Part shown: positions 13,529 through 23,600 of the stretch, piece after piece
Layout: each line of letters starts with the position of its first letter
How positions within the stretch are numbered: the stretch's first letter is position 1
Assembly (NCBI GenBank): GCA_013398015.1
Contig: VZRR01002859.1
Span: 1,721,834 to 1,785,833 of the forward strand
Direction: 5' to 3'
Length of the DNA stretch: 64,000 nucleotides
Origin: Oreocharis arfaki
Lineage: Eukaryota; Chordata; Aves; Passeriformes; Paramythiidae
Notes under the pieces: model-generated
The model's database searches: none
What the model saw: only the letters and a program-made list of their open reading frames with translations
What the model was told of the DNA's origin: nothing
Position numbers and translations under genes: made by a program

Positions 13529-13561
13529 CTCCCCTCCCTCCCTCGCTCCCTCCCTCCTCCA
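13529..13561 (-). promoter_or_regulatory. Putative G-quadruplex tract (template strand) in the RIMS1 promoter
   Basis: The plus strand is a (CCCT/CCTC)-rich pyrimidine run. The complementary strand has five runs of at least three G separated by loops of 1-5 bases (GGG-A-GGG-AGCGA-GGG-A-GGG-A-GGGG), which meets the usual G3N1-7 criterion. It lies about 430 bp upstream of the RIMS1 start codon, on the strand used as transcription template if transcription starts upstream of it. Confidence 0.7.
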
Positions 13562-13735
13562 GCGCCAGGCTCGCAGCGGCGGAGCATCGCGGCGGCGGCG
13601 GCAGTGGCAGCACCCGCCCTTCCCGGCCGGCCGGCGGCGCGCACCGCCCCCCCACTCCCGCACGCAGCCCGCCGGCGGCGATCCGGAGCCCTCCGCGCCA
13701 CCGCACCCCCGCCCCGCACGCCCACCGCCGGGAGG

Positions 13736-13768
13736 ATGGGCTGCGGACGGCGGCGCGGCAGCCCCTGA
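13736..13768 (+). promoter_or_regulatory. Upstream ORF 1 in the presumed RIMS1 5' leader
   Basis: An ATG at 13736 with A at -3 and G at +4 (strong initiation context) opens a 10-codon frame that ends at TGA 13766-13768. If the transcript begins upstream of it, this uORF would be scanned before the RIMS1 start at 13988. Whether it is in the mRNA is not known from the sequence. Confidence 0.5.
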
Positions 13769-13826
13769 GCTCCCCGAAGCCGCGGAAACAAAGGGAGCGA
13801 GCAGCGGCAGCACCGGGCCGGGGTGG

Positions 13827-13916
13827 ATGCAAGCAACCATGAAAGGCTGGGTCTCCGCCTCCTCCGCTGCTGCCAGAGAGCTGCCGGCTGCCGCTGCTCG
13901 GAGGACTACCGTGTGA
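13827..13916 (+). promoter_or_regulatory. Upstream ORF 2 in the presumed RIMS1 5' leader
   Basis: A 29-codon frame starts at ATG 13827 (weak context, T at -3). It has a second in-frame ATG at 13839 in good context (ACCATGA, A at -3), and it ends at TGA 13914-13916, 71 bases before the RIMS1 ATG. No other ATG lies between this stop and the main start. This arrangement would require leaky scanning or reinitiation to make RIM1. Confidence 0.55.
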
Positions 13917-13987
13917 AGGGGGCGGAGGAGAGGCTGGCTGGGGTCGCCGTGCAAAGGTAGAAGGTGTAAGGGAGAGGCGGAAAGAAA

Positions 13988-14151
13988 ATGTCTTCTTCGG
14001 TGGGGCCCCGCGGCCCTCGCCCGCCCACGGTGCCCCCCCCGATGCAGGAGCTGCCCGACCTGAGCCACCTGACAGAGGAGGAGAGGAACATCATCATGGC
14101 AGTGATGGACCGGCAGAAAGAGGAGGAAGAAAAAGAAGAGGCCATGCTCAA
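13988..14151 (+). CDS. RIMS1: RIMS1 first coding exon (N-terminus of RIM1, partial gene)
   Basis: RIM1 is the presynaptic active-zone scaffold that binds Rab3 on vesicles, Munc13, Ca2+ channels and other release proteins. The exon starts at ATG 13988 (A at -3) and gives 54 complete codons beginning MSSSVGPRGPRPP, then a proline-rich stretch. From about residue 24 comes the acidic and basic helix containing LSHLTEEERNIIMAVMDRQ, the start of the Rab3-binding helix that precedes the FYVE-type zinc finger. It ends with two bases of a lysine codon followed by GTAAGC, so the intron is phase 2 (donor at 14152). The wording matches RIMS1 rather than RIMS2, whose N-terminus differs after MS and has a longer proline linker. 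Zinc finger, PDZ and C2 exons are not in the window. Nearby stops and uORFs exclude an upstream in-frame start in this reading. Confidence 0.96.
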
Positions 14152-14532
14152 GTAAGCAGACGCCAGTCATTCATTCATTCAGGCACTCATTCATGCACCG
14201 ATCGCCGGCGGGCGGAGCGGGCGCTGCCACAGCGGGAGCCGGCCGGTGCCCGGAGCCGGCCGGCTTCGCCCTCCTCGGCGGGGCTGGCGCCGCGGAGCCC
14301 CGGTCCCGCTCCGCTCCCGGCCCGTAACTTCCTCCTCCCCCACCCCAGGCAGCTCCTCCCGAGGCAGCACCGCCGGGGGAGCCCGGCACGGCGGGACGGA
14401 GCGGGACGGCGGCCCTCCCCGCCCCGAGGGAGCCGGCGGCGCAGGGCGGGCGGGCGGAAACCCCGACATGGGGGTGAGGGGCGAGGTGGGATTCCTTTGG
14501 GGTCCCCAAAACCCCGCCTCTGCCAGGAGGGG

Positions 14533-14601
14533 NNNNNNNNNNNNNNNNNNNNNNNNNNNNNNNNNNNNNNNNNNNNNNNNNNNNNNNNNNNNNNNNNNNN
14601 N
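14533..14601. other. Assembly gap (69 N) inside the CpG island
   Basis: A run of 69 unknown bases flanked by GGAGGGG on the left and GGGAGTGGG on the right. The G-rich edges suggest a hard-to-sequence GC-rich or G-quadruplex tract. The true length may differ from the number of N. Confidence 0.95.
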
Positions 14602-14720
14602 GGGAGTGGGTTTATCCCGCTGCCGGCGGCACGGGGAGGGGTGCGGGGAACGCGGGGTGTGGGGAGGTGCCATGTTTGGAAACCAAATCCCCACAGCCTC
14701 TTCTGAACCTTTTCACTCAC

Positions 14721-17700
14721 CCCCTCGTCCCTGCCAAACAGCGCGTGTGATCACATTTTTTAGCCTCCTCCGTCAGTCGGAGGCTTCAAACGTAACGTTG
14801 CTGAATCGCCTACTGCAAGTGATGAGAATAAACAGATTGGAGTCGTGGCCTGTGGAGGAGAATCACGGTTTCTCCTCTTCTGCCAGCCCGTCAGGCCTGT
14901 TCGCTCCGGGCGGGAGGTGGTGGAGAGGTGACTGGAACAGTGCGAGCCTCTGACGCCACGCAGACCCTCCGTGCCACAGGAGGTACAGCCTTACCTCACT
15001 GTCGCCTGCTTGCGTGCACCTGTGCTCGGAGGGGCTGCGCTGAAGGTGTGACGTGATCTGAGTGTTTCTTTTGGCTGCATCGGAAATACCCACTTGAGCC
15101 ATGCAGGTGCCAGCTCTTCCCTACGGCTGGAGACCAAACCCCCGCAGGCTCCCGACTTCGGCCCCGTGCGCTGTGCGTGGTGAAGCTGGGACAGCGTTTT
15201 ATTGTCCCTGTCCCTTCCTATTTCTTCTTGACTCTGAATTTTTACAGGGGCTACTAGAGATCATTGCAATGGTGGGTGCTGAGGCCCAGCTGCCAGTGCT
15301 GTTCTGGCGAGGAGCTGTCCGGGACTGTGGTGCTTGGATCTCAGTTCAACAGGAAGAGTTCAGTTTGCTGTTGCAGTTCATTGTGCTTGGGGTGTGGCTA
15401 CCCTCGGAGGTGGGGTGATTGGAATGAGAAATGTTCTGTGAAAATGCATTGTGTTAGTCACTGGAGGGAAACGTGAGTGAAGGATCTCTCCTAGTTTCTA
15501 TTCATCAGAAAAAAATTAAATAAAGGAGTAGCTCAAAGGCTATAAACTGTATGTATCCTCCTGTTCCTTGTCCTCCAGCACAGCTACTTCTCTACAAATA
15601 TTTAGCTTTTATGCTGTGAAGAAGATTACTGGTTCTGTGATGATGTTGTAGAGGAATACTATAAATCTTACAGTAACTATGAGAATGAACTTCCCTTGAT
15701 AGAGATGGTATTTTCTCAGCCCTATTCTTGTTAACATTGGGTAGACAATAAATTTTCTTCCTTTTTTCACTCCCCGTTTTTTTTTTTTTTCCTTTATATT
15801 GGTGTTTCTGAATTCTGGACTGATATTTCCTTTTCTGTGAAATTATGGGAATCTTCAGCAGTTTCACTAAATGAACTTGGAACACTTTAAATATAATTTT
15901 TGGATGACGACAAAAACTGTGCTTTGTGAATTCAGCTGGAAATTACTTTATATTATCTTCAAAGGTTTGTGATGCCCAAATTTAAAACTTTATTTCCCTG
16001 CAAAAGTTCTTTAAAATAATGAGCATAACAGTCTAGGCTCTCCATTGGCCTAAGTAATTGTGATTTTAAATAGATTTCTGTCTTTATTTAAAGAGCCAGG
16101 AATTAAGGGAAAATATATTGGAAAACTTACAAACCTGTGTACTCACTTTAGCTATATCGTTAGTTTGTAAAAATCAGGTCACAACAAGTAGTTTCCTTAT
16201 GGGTTATGATTCAACTCTTAGAGAGAGCCACTAGATTTTCTGAGATCATTCTCCTTTTCTGTATGCTGAACACTTACTTTCTTTTTGGGATAAGAGTTTG
16301 ACACGCCTTTCCACGGAGTAACTCTTTTAAGACTGGAATTTTGACAAGAATTTACTTCCATAATTTTATAAAGGTTTGTTACAAATATACAGTGGTGCTA
16401 TCAGATGACACAGCTATATTATGAAAGTCACATATCACTACCCCTTCTTTGTTAAATCTTTGTTAAAAGATTTTCTGATTATCCAAATGTCTCAACAAAA
16501 CTGCCACCAGTTTTCATTAAAACCACCTGGTGGAGAAATGTTTCCATCTGTAACACCCACATGCAAATCTGTAATTTTCCCTGAAAGTGAAGCTGAGAAT
16601 CAGTGCTGCAAACTAGGCTACCTTCAATCCTGGGCTGATCACAGGCCGGATATGTGCTGTCTCATGAATCATAAGGGCTAAAAAGGGTGCAGCATTTCTC
16701 TCCTGTTCTGGATGTCCTGATAGCAATGAAAGTTTCTAAAACAGTACTTGTAATTTTCCTTTCCAGCAATCCTCATCGCAGAAAACCATAGGAAGAAATA
16801 TTGGTTAAATGACTGTATTCTTCACACAGTGATCATAAAATTGTGGATCTAGGGGAATTGGAAGTGTTTGTGAGTAGACTATATGGATTTCAGGAGAAGT
16901 GAAAGCAGTTAGGGTCATTGGTAAAGAGGCTGTGTCCCTCTCCTTCAGCTCTGTACCTGTCTTCCTGATTCCTGTTTCTGACTCTGAGCTAAAAGGCTTC
17001 TTGTAAACCCTCTCTGCCCGTTCATGCTGACATCAGCACGTACTGCAGCGTGCCAGCCTGCGAACAGGGCGCTGCTACAGGGCACAGGACTATGGACACT
17101 GAGCTCTTTTCACTGCTTGCACTGGAGAATTACAAATGCATCCTTTGGTTTGAGACAACCTGCTCGTTGCTTTCCAGGAACTTGCCCTATCTGTCTTATT
17201 TGGCCTGCTGAGTTTCCTTCAGCAGTGTGGGGCTAACAGAGCTTGTCACCCCCTTAGGATAAAGGCATACATCTTATACTAGCCAGTGTGACTTTCTTTT
17301 TCCAGGTACACCTGGTCAGTGGCTGGGACCTTTTCTTTCCCGCACCCTTCTGATATCAGATTTCACACTGCTGGGGGTGTTGTTTGTGGAAGGGGAGCAC
17401 TTTGCTATCCTATGACTTCTTGAATACCTTGGGGTAATGTGTTGAGGAGTTTGGGCTTTTGTGAAGGTTCTTTCTTTTGCATCTCTTACGAGCAGGTGTA
17501 CTTTGGCTTGAGGAACACTTTGCTGTTAACTGATTGCCTTGAAATTGCCTTCATATCCGAAGGCAGGTTCTGTAATAGGGACAGTGTCACTAGGTATTCC
17601 TGAGACCATATCTATGCCTTCATTCAGTGAACTGTCATCCCAGTTTGTTGTATGGCACTGAAGACTCAAATACACATAAGCACTTCAATGCTTGCCAGGC

Positions 17701-19934
17701 ACTAAGTAGAAACTGAGGCCTTTTGAGTGCAGTCCCATGGTCTGTGAGTAGGAAGCACGTCCTCCATCTCATCTTGGAGCTTCAGAGCTTTGTGTTTTGT
17801 TCCTCTGTGGCTGGGAGAGCATCACCTTCCTGTTTGCCACACCTTTGAAAGCTGCATGGAGAGCAGTCTATTGGGTAGGTGGGGCTTTACCATGGTATAC
17901 TCAACTGTCATCCACTCTTGTTTCCCTGTTTCACACCGACTTTGCCAGATTTTGTGCATATCTCTGAAGACTATAGTCTCTATCATCTCTTTAATGGTAC
18001 TTGGCTTTAGACACCCAAGCTTTTGCTGTTCTTGTATGAGTAAATGTTTGCATAGGACAGTAGTAAAATGGCCTCCTTTGCAGACTAATTCACATCGGAG
18101 GCATTTTTTCCTGTTTTACTTGGTAGATACTCCTGTAGCTGGAAGGGAAGAGTTTCATGTTGAGTGGCTGATGTCTAGCCTGAAGTCCAGATGTTGCCCA
18201 ACAGGTGACTGATGTGACTAAAAAATTGTGAAGAAGCATGAAAGGGTAAGTTTTCAATGAAACTGAAGAGAGAAACAAACCATCATTTGCAAGCATCTGT
18301 GGGGGGAAAATTGAAAGAAAAAGTAGTTTAAAAGTTTAAAGTGTGCATTTAAACACTAGGTAGCCTGAGACAACTATATTGCTTGTGGAGGTATTAGGTG
18401 TCTTGAACTGAAAAAAACACAGTTATATACAGCAAACTTCAATCACAGAGAAATGACAGAATTATATATATGTGTACTTAAGATGAAGTTTGCTTATATG
18501 TAGTTGTGTGCCTTATCTCGTTGGGTTAGGCAAGTACTAAGTGAAAACTATGGCAGCTGAGAACGCAGCTAGCTGAGTTCCAGTTCTGTTCAAATTTTGG
18601 CCAGTAATTAGGAGGTGGTTCCTAGTAACCATGGCATTCATTTGCTGGAGCAAACTTAAGTGGGAATAAAAGCTCTTACTAAGCTTCTGATGGGAAGATA
18701 GGAAGGCTGTGAGATTGTTGGCTGTGGTAGTGGCAATAGTCGGAACGTTAACTCAGACACAGGAGGTGCTTTGTACCTTTGTAACTCTAGTTGAGTAGCT
18801 TCAGTAGAGAGAGTAGCAGGTACTTGAAACCTTCTCATCTTAAAAGTTATCTCAAGATTTTTCATGGCAGTTAACAATTAGGGAGAATTTGGTGCTAATT
18901 TGACACCCTATTTTGACTCCCTAGTATGGTACACAAATGGGATTTTAATAGAACTCAGATCTCTACAATCAATAGGGATATTGCAGCTGCTCACGTTTCA
19001 GGGCTGGACCAAATCCTGGTCACTTGCAGTTGGTGAGAATATCTGTTTCAGGGTTTGCAAAGTAACCTCTCTGTAATTTTCTTGGGGCACCTAGAAGCTT
19101 CCAGCCTTCACTGCTGCATAACTGAAGATTAGCCAATTGACCAGGAGGCTTGTGCTCTCAACCAGTTTCCTGGAGACAATGTCTTTCCTTCTCCCTTTCT
19201 AGCACTTGGCCCACACCTAACACTGTCAGAAAACATTGAATACTGCTGAAAGCACAGTGGCAGCTGCTGCCGTCCTCAGTACTTATGGGCAACATAGGGA
19301 AGTTTGGTTCCAAGACCTTTTTAGCCTGTATGCTGTAAATCCCCTGATATTAAGTGCCCTTCCATAAACAGTGGGGAAGGTAGAGGTAGGATCATTCTTC
19401 CTCCTTTCTATTGAAACTGGGCCACTTTGCAGAAATAAAAGTGAGAGTCAAGGGGCCATCTTGAGGGAGTCTGTCTTTATCTTATCTTTAGAATAAAGAG
19501 TCAAAAGTCTATCTTTAATCCCACTGAGAAACAATGGAGGAGAGTTCTTGGAACTGGTTGTGCATTTGGCACCAAGGAATTAAAGGATAAAATAGATAAA
19601 CAATACCAAGACTCTTTCCTCTGAATCAGAATCCCTCTTATTTATTCTTTCTGTGGCTGCATGAATCTCACTTTCTCTGCAGTGGTGCCCGAGGAATGGA
19701 GGCTTCTGCTTGACAGCCTTTATTTCTTCCTTTGTACTTAAAGGAGTTTGAAACCACCATGTTTCAGACCCTATGGTGGTGTGGGTAGCCGAGTGCAGGT
19801 TGCTTACTGTGTGCATGGGTATTTTAAGCTCCTGGAATCACCCAGAAAGACTGTTCAAATATTGCCTTGCACCTCTTCCTGGCAGTGCCGACTCTAAACC
19901 TGGCACTTGAGTGTACAAATCCATAGTGAAACGA
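14721..19934. other. Unique proximal intron 1 DNA
   Basis: No repeat or RNA gene is recognised. There is a poly-T tract at about 15777-15790. The longest frames (15101-15418 and 17790-18212, both plus) show no domain, signal or family resemblance and are treated as chance ORFs. Confidence 0.5.
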
Positions 19935-20640
19935 TTTTACTTCTGGAGGTTGTCTAGGACAACCACCTGCTCAGAGCAGGGCCACCTGCAGCAGGTAGCC
20001 CAGGACCAAGTTCTGGTGGCTTTGGAGTATCTCTAAGGATGGAAACTCCACAGCCTCTCTAGACAGTCTTTTCCAGTGTTCAGCTTCCCTCTCAGTAAAA
20101 AAGTGTTCTCTGTCATTCTGATGGAACTTCCTGTGTTTCGGTTTGTGTTCATTGCTTCTGGTCCAGTCACTGGGCACCTCTGGGAAGAGTTTGACTCTGT
20201 CTTCTTTAGTCCTCCCCACTGGGGATTTACACATGTTAAAATCCTTCTGGGTCTTCTTTCCTCAGGCTGAACAGTCCCCACTCTCTCAGCCTTTCCTTGT
20301 GTGATGTGCTCCCATTCCTTGTCTGTATTTATGGCTCCTTGCTGCACTGGCTCCAGCATGTCTTTCTTATATCAAGAAGCCCAGAAATAGATTTATCATC
20401 CAGACGTGTCAGAGAGCAAAGATCACCACTTTCAATCTGCTGGTGCTGCTTTTCCAGTGCAGCCCAGGATGGCTTTGGCCTTCTTTGCTGCAAGTGTATG
20501 TTGCTGGCTCATGTTCAGCTTGGTGTTGACCAGGAATTCTCTGCAGAGCTTCTTTCCAGCTGGTTGGCCTCCTGGGATTATTCTCCTTGTGCAAGACTTG
20601 GCATGTCCTTATGCTGAATGTTTTCAGGCTTACAAGAGAG
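19935..20640 (-). mobile_element. Old CR1 LINE fragment (antisense)
   Basis: The plus strand matches the reverse complement of CR1: the 'GGAAACTCCACAGCCTCTCT' block near 20040, 'CAGGCTGAACAGTCCCCACT' near 20262, 'GCAGCCCAGGATGGCTTTGG' near 20460 and 'GCTGGCTCATGTTCAGCTTG' near 20502. The divergence and wording fit one of the older subfamilies. The 157-residue plus-strand frame at 20406-20879 is antisense to this element and is not a gene. Confidence 0.88.
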
Positions 20641-23600
20641 ACCAGTATCTAAACATGTTCCCAAATCACTCAGGGAAAGGATTGCTTTGGTCACTGCTCC
20701 TCACCCCTTTCTCTTTGCTGCCCAAGGCCTTTGCTCAGAGAGGAAGAGAGAGAATTGAACAGTGCAGAAACTGTTGTGGCCTTTTGGCCAATGAAAGCGT
20801 CAGAAAGAATTTAACAACATTTGAAGCTTCAAGATTGCATCAGTCTGAGAGGGTAGGTATGGCCATAAATGTGTTTTGATAAAGGAGACAACTTGTGGTG
20901 ACCTCTGAATTGCAAGAAATGTTTTCATGCCTTTCAGGGTATTTCAGAGAATTGATAGTGATTTTTTCACTTGAAAGTGGACTGAGTAGTCTAAGGAGAC
21001 TGAGGATCCAAACATTCACAATTGAACAGTCACCTAGCAAGGCAGTTATGAGACAGTCGTTGACTGATCTACTAGGCAGCCATCTCACTGCCATGGAGGA
21101 GCAGGAGACTGTCAGCAGACAATAGCAGATTGATAGGCATTTCTTAAAAGCTGCAGAAGAATGGGAGGTGATAGGAGATGACAGACTGTAATAAACATCC
21201 CTACCATCTTTTAGACACAGGCTTGACATCGGTGCATGTTGAACTTTTGGAACGTCTGAGGTGCAAGCTGTTGTCCAGAGCTCTTTTCTGGCCCCAGTGT
21301 AAGCGGTTGTATTGGGACGCACGGGGCATTATTTCTGCGCATGCGTCTTCCCACATGATTCTCCATTTGATACAAGAGTCTGCCAAAGCTTCATTGCTGG
21401 CTTTGTCTGACATTGCACTAATACTTTCTAACTAAGAAGTCTGTCATTCTTCAAATTCATGGGCGTTATCTGTGCCCTGCAGAAGGGTGAAGACAGAGAC
21501 TGGGTGAAAGAACATGATCTCTGGGCAGGAACTTCTCAAAGTACAGAATTGTTATAAACCTTATCTTAAAAGGAATTATGCAGAAGAGGCTTCTTTTTAG
21601 AGGGGGAGGGTACCATCCTGTTGTTTATTTTTCTGGAAAATAGCAGAGGGAGAACAACATTAAGAGAGACTTGAAATTCTCAGTCTTGTCAATACCCTTT
21701 TATTTCTGAAGACTCATATGAAGAATTTTTTGCATCCTTGGATAGGAAAGCAGCTAACAAAGATGTAGCGTGCTTCCTTCATCAAGCAGTTACTAAGCAT
21801 TTTGAGGCTTGAGCTTAATGCCTTAAGAAAAGGCTATTAAAAATACTGCTGCCCTTGTATTCAAGCTTGTTGAAATGCAGGCATTACTGAAGGTGGAAAG
21901 TGACAAAATTGAAATTCTGTTTTGGGTTGCCAATAGTTAGAGCCAATTATAATTTCTAGCTTGTTTTACCTTCTCCTTTGCTCTACCCACTGGTGGCTGC
22001 TGCATTTGTCTACTCCCCTGGGCCTATCAGTTTTAATTAATAGATGTTAGCATGCAATTATGTTTTGGGGGAAAAAGCTTGCATGCCTGTAGTCTGACTT
22101 CAGTTCCCAGCAGTGATAAAACACGTGAAAAAATCTTACGTCATCAGTTACAAACACAGACTAGTTTCATTCTGCTTTTTGGAAATACTTGCATAAATTT
22201 ACAGTTACTGCAATGATTTACACCTCACCAGATTTACACCTCTGTGTGATTAGATCTGTTAGGATGCAGATACCTTATCAGATCTCTGCATCTGTCAGGA
22301 ATTATTACTGTTTTATCTCTTATTTTATACTTCATAGATATGGTAAAATATTATACAATGTTTATAGTAGAGCTTAGTTTGGGAATCTAGGCAGTAAGTG
22401 TTAGTCAGAATAACTTTTGATATTCACAACAAGCAGCAGAAAAGAATACCACTGAGTTTGATTTAATGGTTTCTTAGAAAAGACAATTGATAGGATAGCA
22501 TTGTAATTCTTTGTACTTAGAACTGAAGTAATCATCCTCAAAATTTGATTGCATGTCAGATACTTACGTCCAGAGAGAGTTTTAAACAAGAAAGCCATGT
22601 TCCAAATATATTTTCTGGCACTGTTACTGAGGCAAGAAGAGCTAGTTGCAATTTTCAGAATAATGACACACACAAACCCATTCGTACACTTGCCACTTCA
22701 GAGGCATGAAGAGACATGGCATGATGAATAGCTGTTTCCAGACAGTTCTAGATTGAATTAGAACAGCTATTTAGGTACTAATTTCTGAGTTTCTTCGCAT
22801 AAGTGTGTCTCATTTTCAGTGTCAGGACTTTGTACACCTTGCCTTTGGTAAGCATTGTACATACTGTCGAAGATAAGGGAATGTATGTATCTGTATATGG
22901 AGATTTTTCAGCTATCTGTAATAAAAATGTGGTGTTTGAAATCTCCTTATGTTTTTGTTTTTCTTTCTTATATTAAGGCCTCCTGGAATCATCAGATCAG
23001 TAGAAGATCAGTAGATGCCCCGAGAGTTGCTTTTTGATTAGGGATGAACCTAGCAGATGTAGCTACACTTTTTAGTGATGATGGTGGTGGATTTAGCAAA
23101 TCAGCTTTTGAGGATGTGAGGTGTAACCGAAAAGTCATTTTCTGTGTATTTTGGGCTTTAGATGAACACTAAATTGTAATAAATTTCTACAATGGTTGTT
23201 TAAATGCCTTGCATCAAAATACAGTTATTTACTTTAAGATCCTTAATTGAGAGTTATTTTTTTGAACTTCATTATATGAAATTTTTAAGGACATTGCTCA
23301 TGAATGGAGCACAGCCCAACCAGAGTATTTTAGTGCAAGTACTATTATATTGCAGGGAAAAAGGGTACTACTCTTTTAGCAAGAAGCAGAGCACTCTTGT
23401 CTGTTCTGAAAATTGCTAATGGAAGTCTTTACATGCTTGAATGACCTAAGTGTCTTCTCAAGTGTTTCTCTACATTACCAATACTGCATACTCTGAATTG
23501 ATCAAACAAAGTATTTATGTATCCAAAACTCTGTCTACATCTTATGCAAGCAGGTCTAATAAAAGATGCTTCATTTTTTTCAAACCTTGTTTGGACTGTA

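Larger units (their letters stand above)
13140..14720 (+). promoter_or_regulatory. RIMS1: CpG-island promoter of RIMS1
   Basis: There is an abrupt change from AT-rich DNA to very GC- and CpG-rich DNA, centred on the first coding exon. GC-box-like motifs (GGGCGG and its complement) occur around 13918-13928, 14209-14225 and 14444-14456. No TATA box stands out, as expected for a CpG-island promoter with dispersed starts. The exact transcription start cannot be placed from sequence alone. The island is interrupted by a 69-base gap of N at 14533-14601, and GC content falls towards background after about 14720. Long ORFs on both strands here are GC-driven shadows. Confidence 0.85.

Noticed and set aside
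13160..14170. 336-codon minus-strand ORF and several 100-235-codon ORFs on both strands in the CpG island
   Set aside because: GC-rich DNA has few stop codons, so long frames arise in every phase. Composition is Arg/Pro/Ala/Gly-rich, with no domain, and they overlap the RIMS1 exon antisense or its leader.
14187..14953. ORFs spanning the 69-N gap
   Set aside because: They are open only because N codons are not read as stops.
15188..15196. GGGACAGCG resembling half of a REST/NRSF (RE1) site near the RIMS1 promoter
   Set aside because: The other half-site (TTCAGCACC type) is not at an allowed spacing, so it is only a chance half match.
17790..18212. 140-codon plus-strand ORF in proximal intron 1
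   Set aside because: No domain, signal or homologue recognised and no splice context; length is within chance expectation.
20406..20879. 157-codon plus-strand ORF
   Set aside because: Its first half is antisense to a CR1 fragment and the frame has no independent support.
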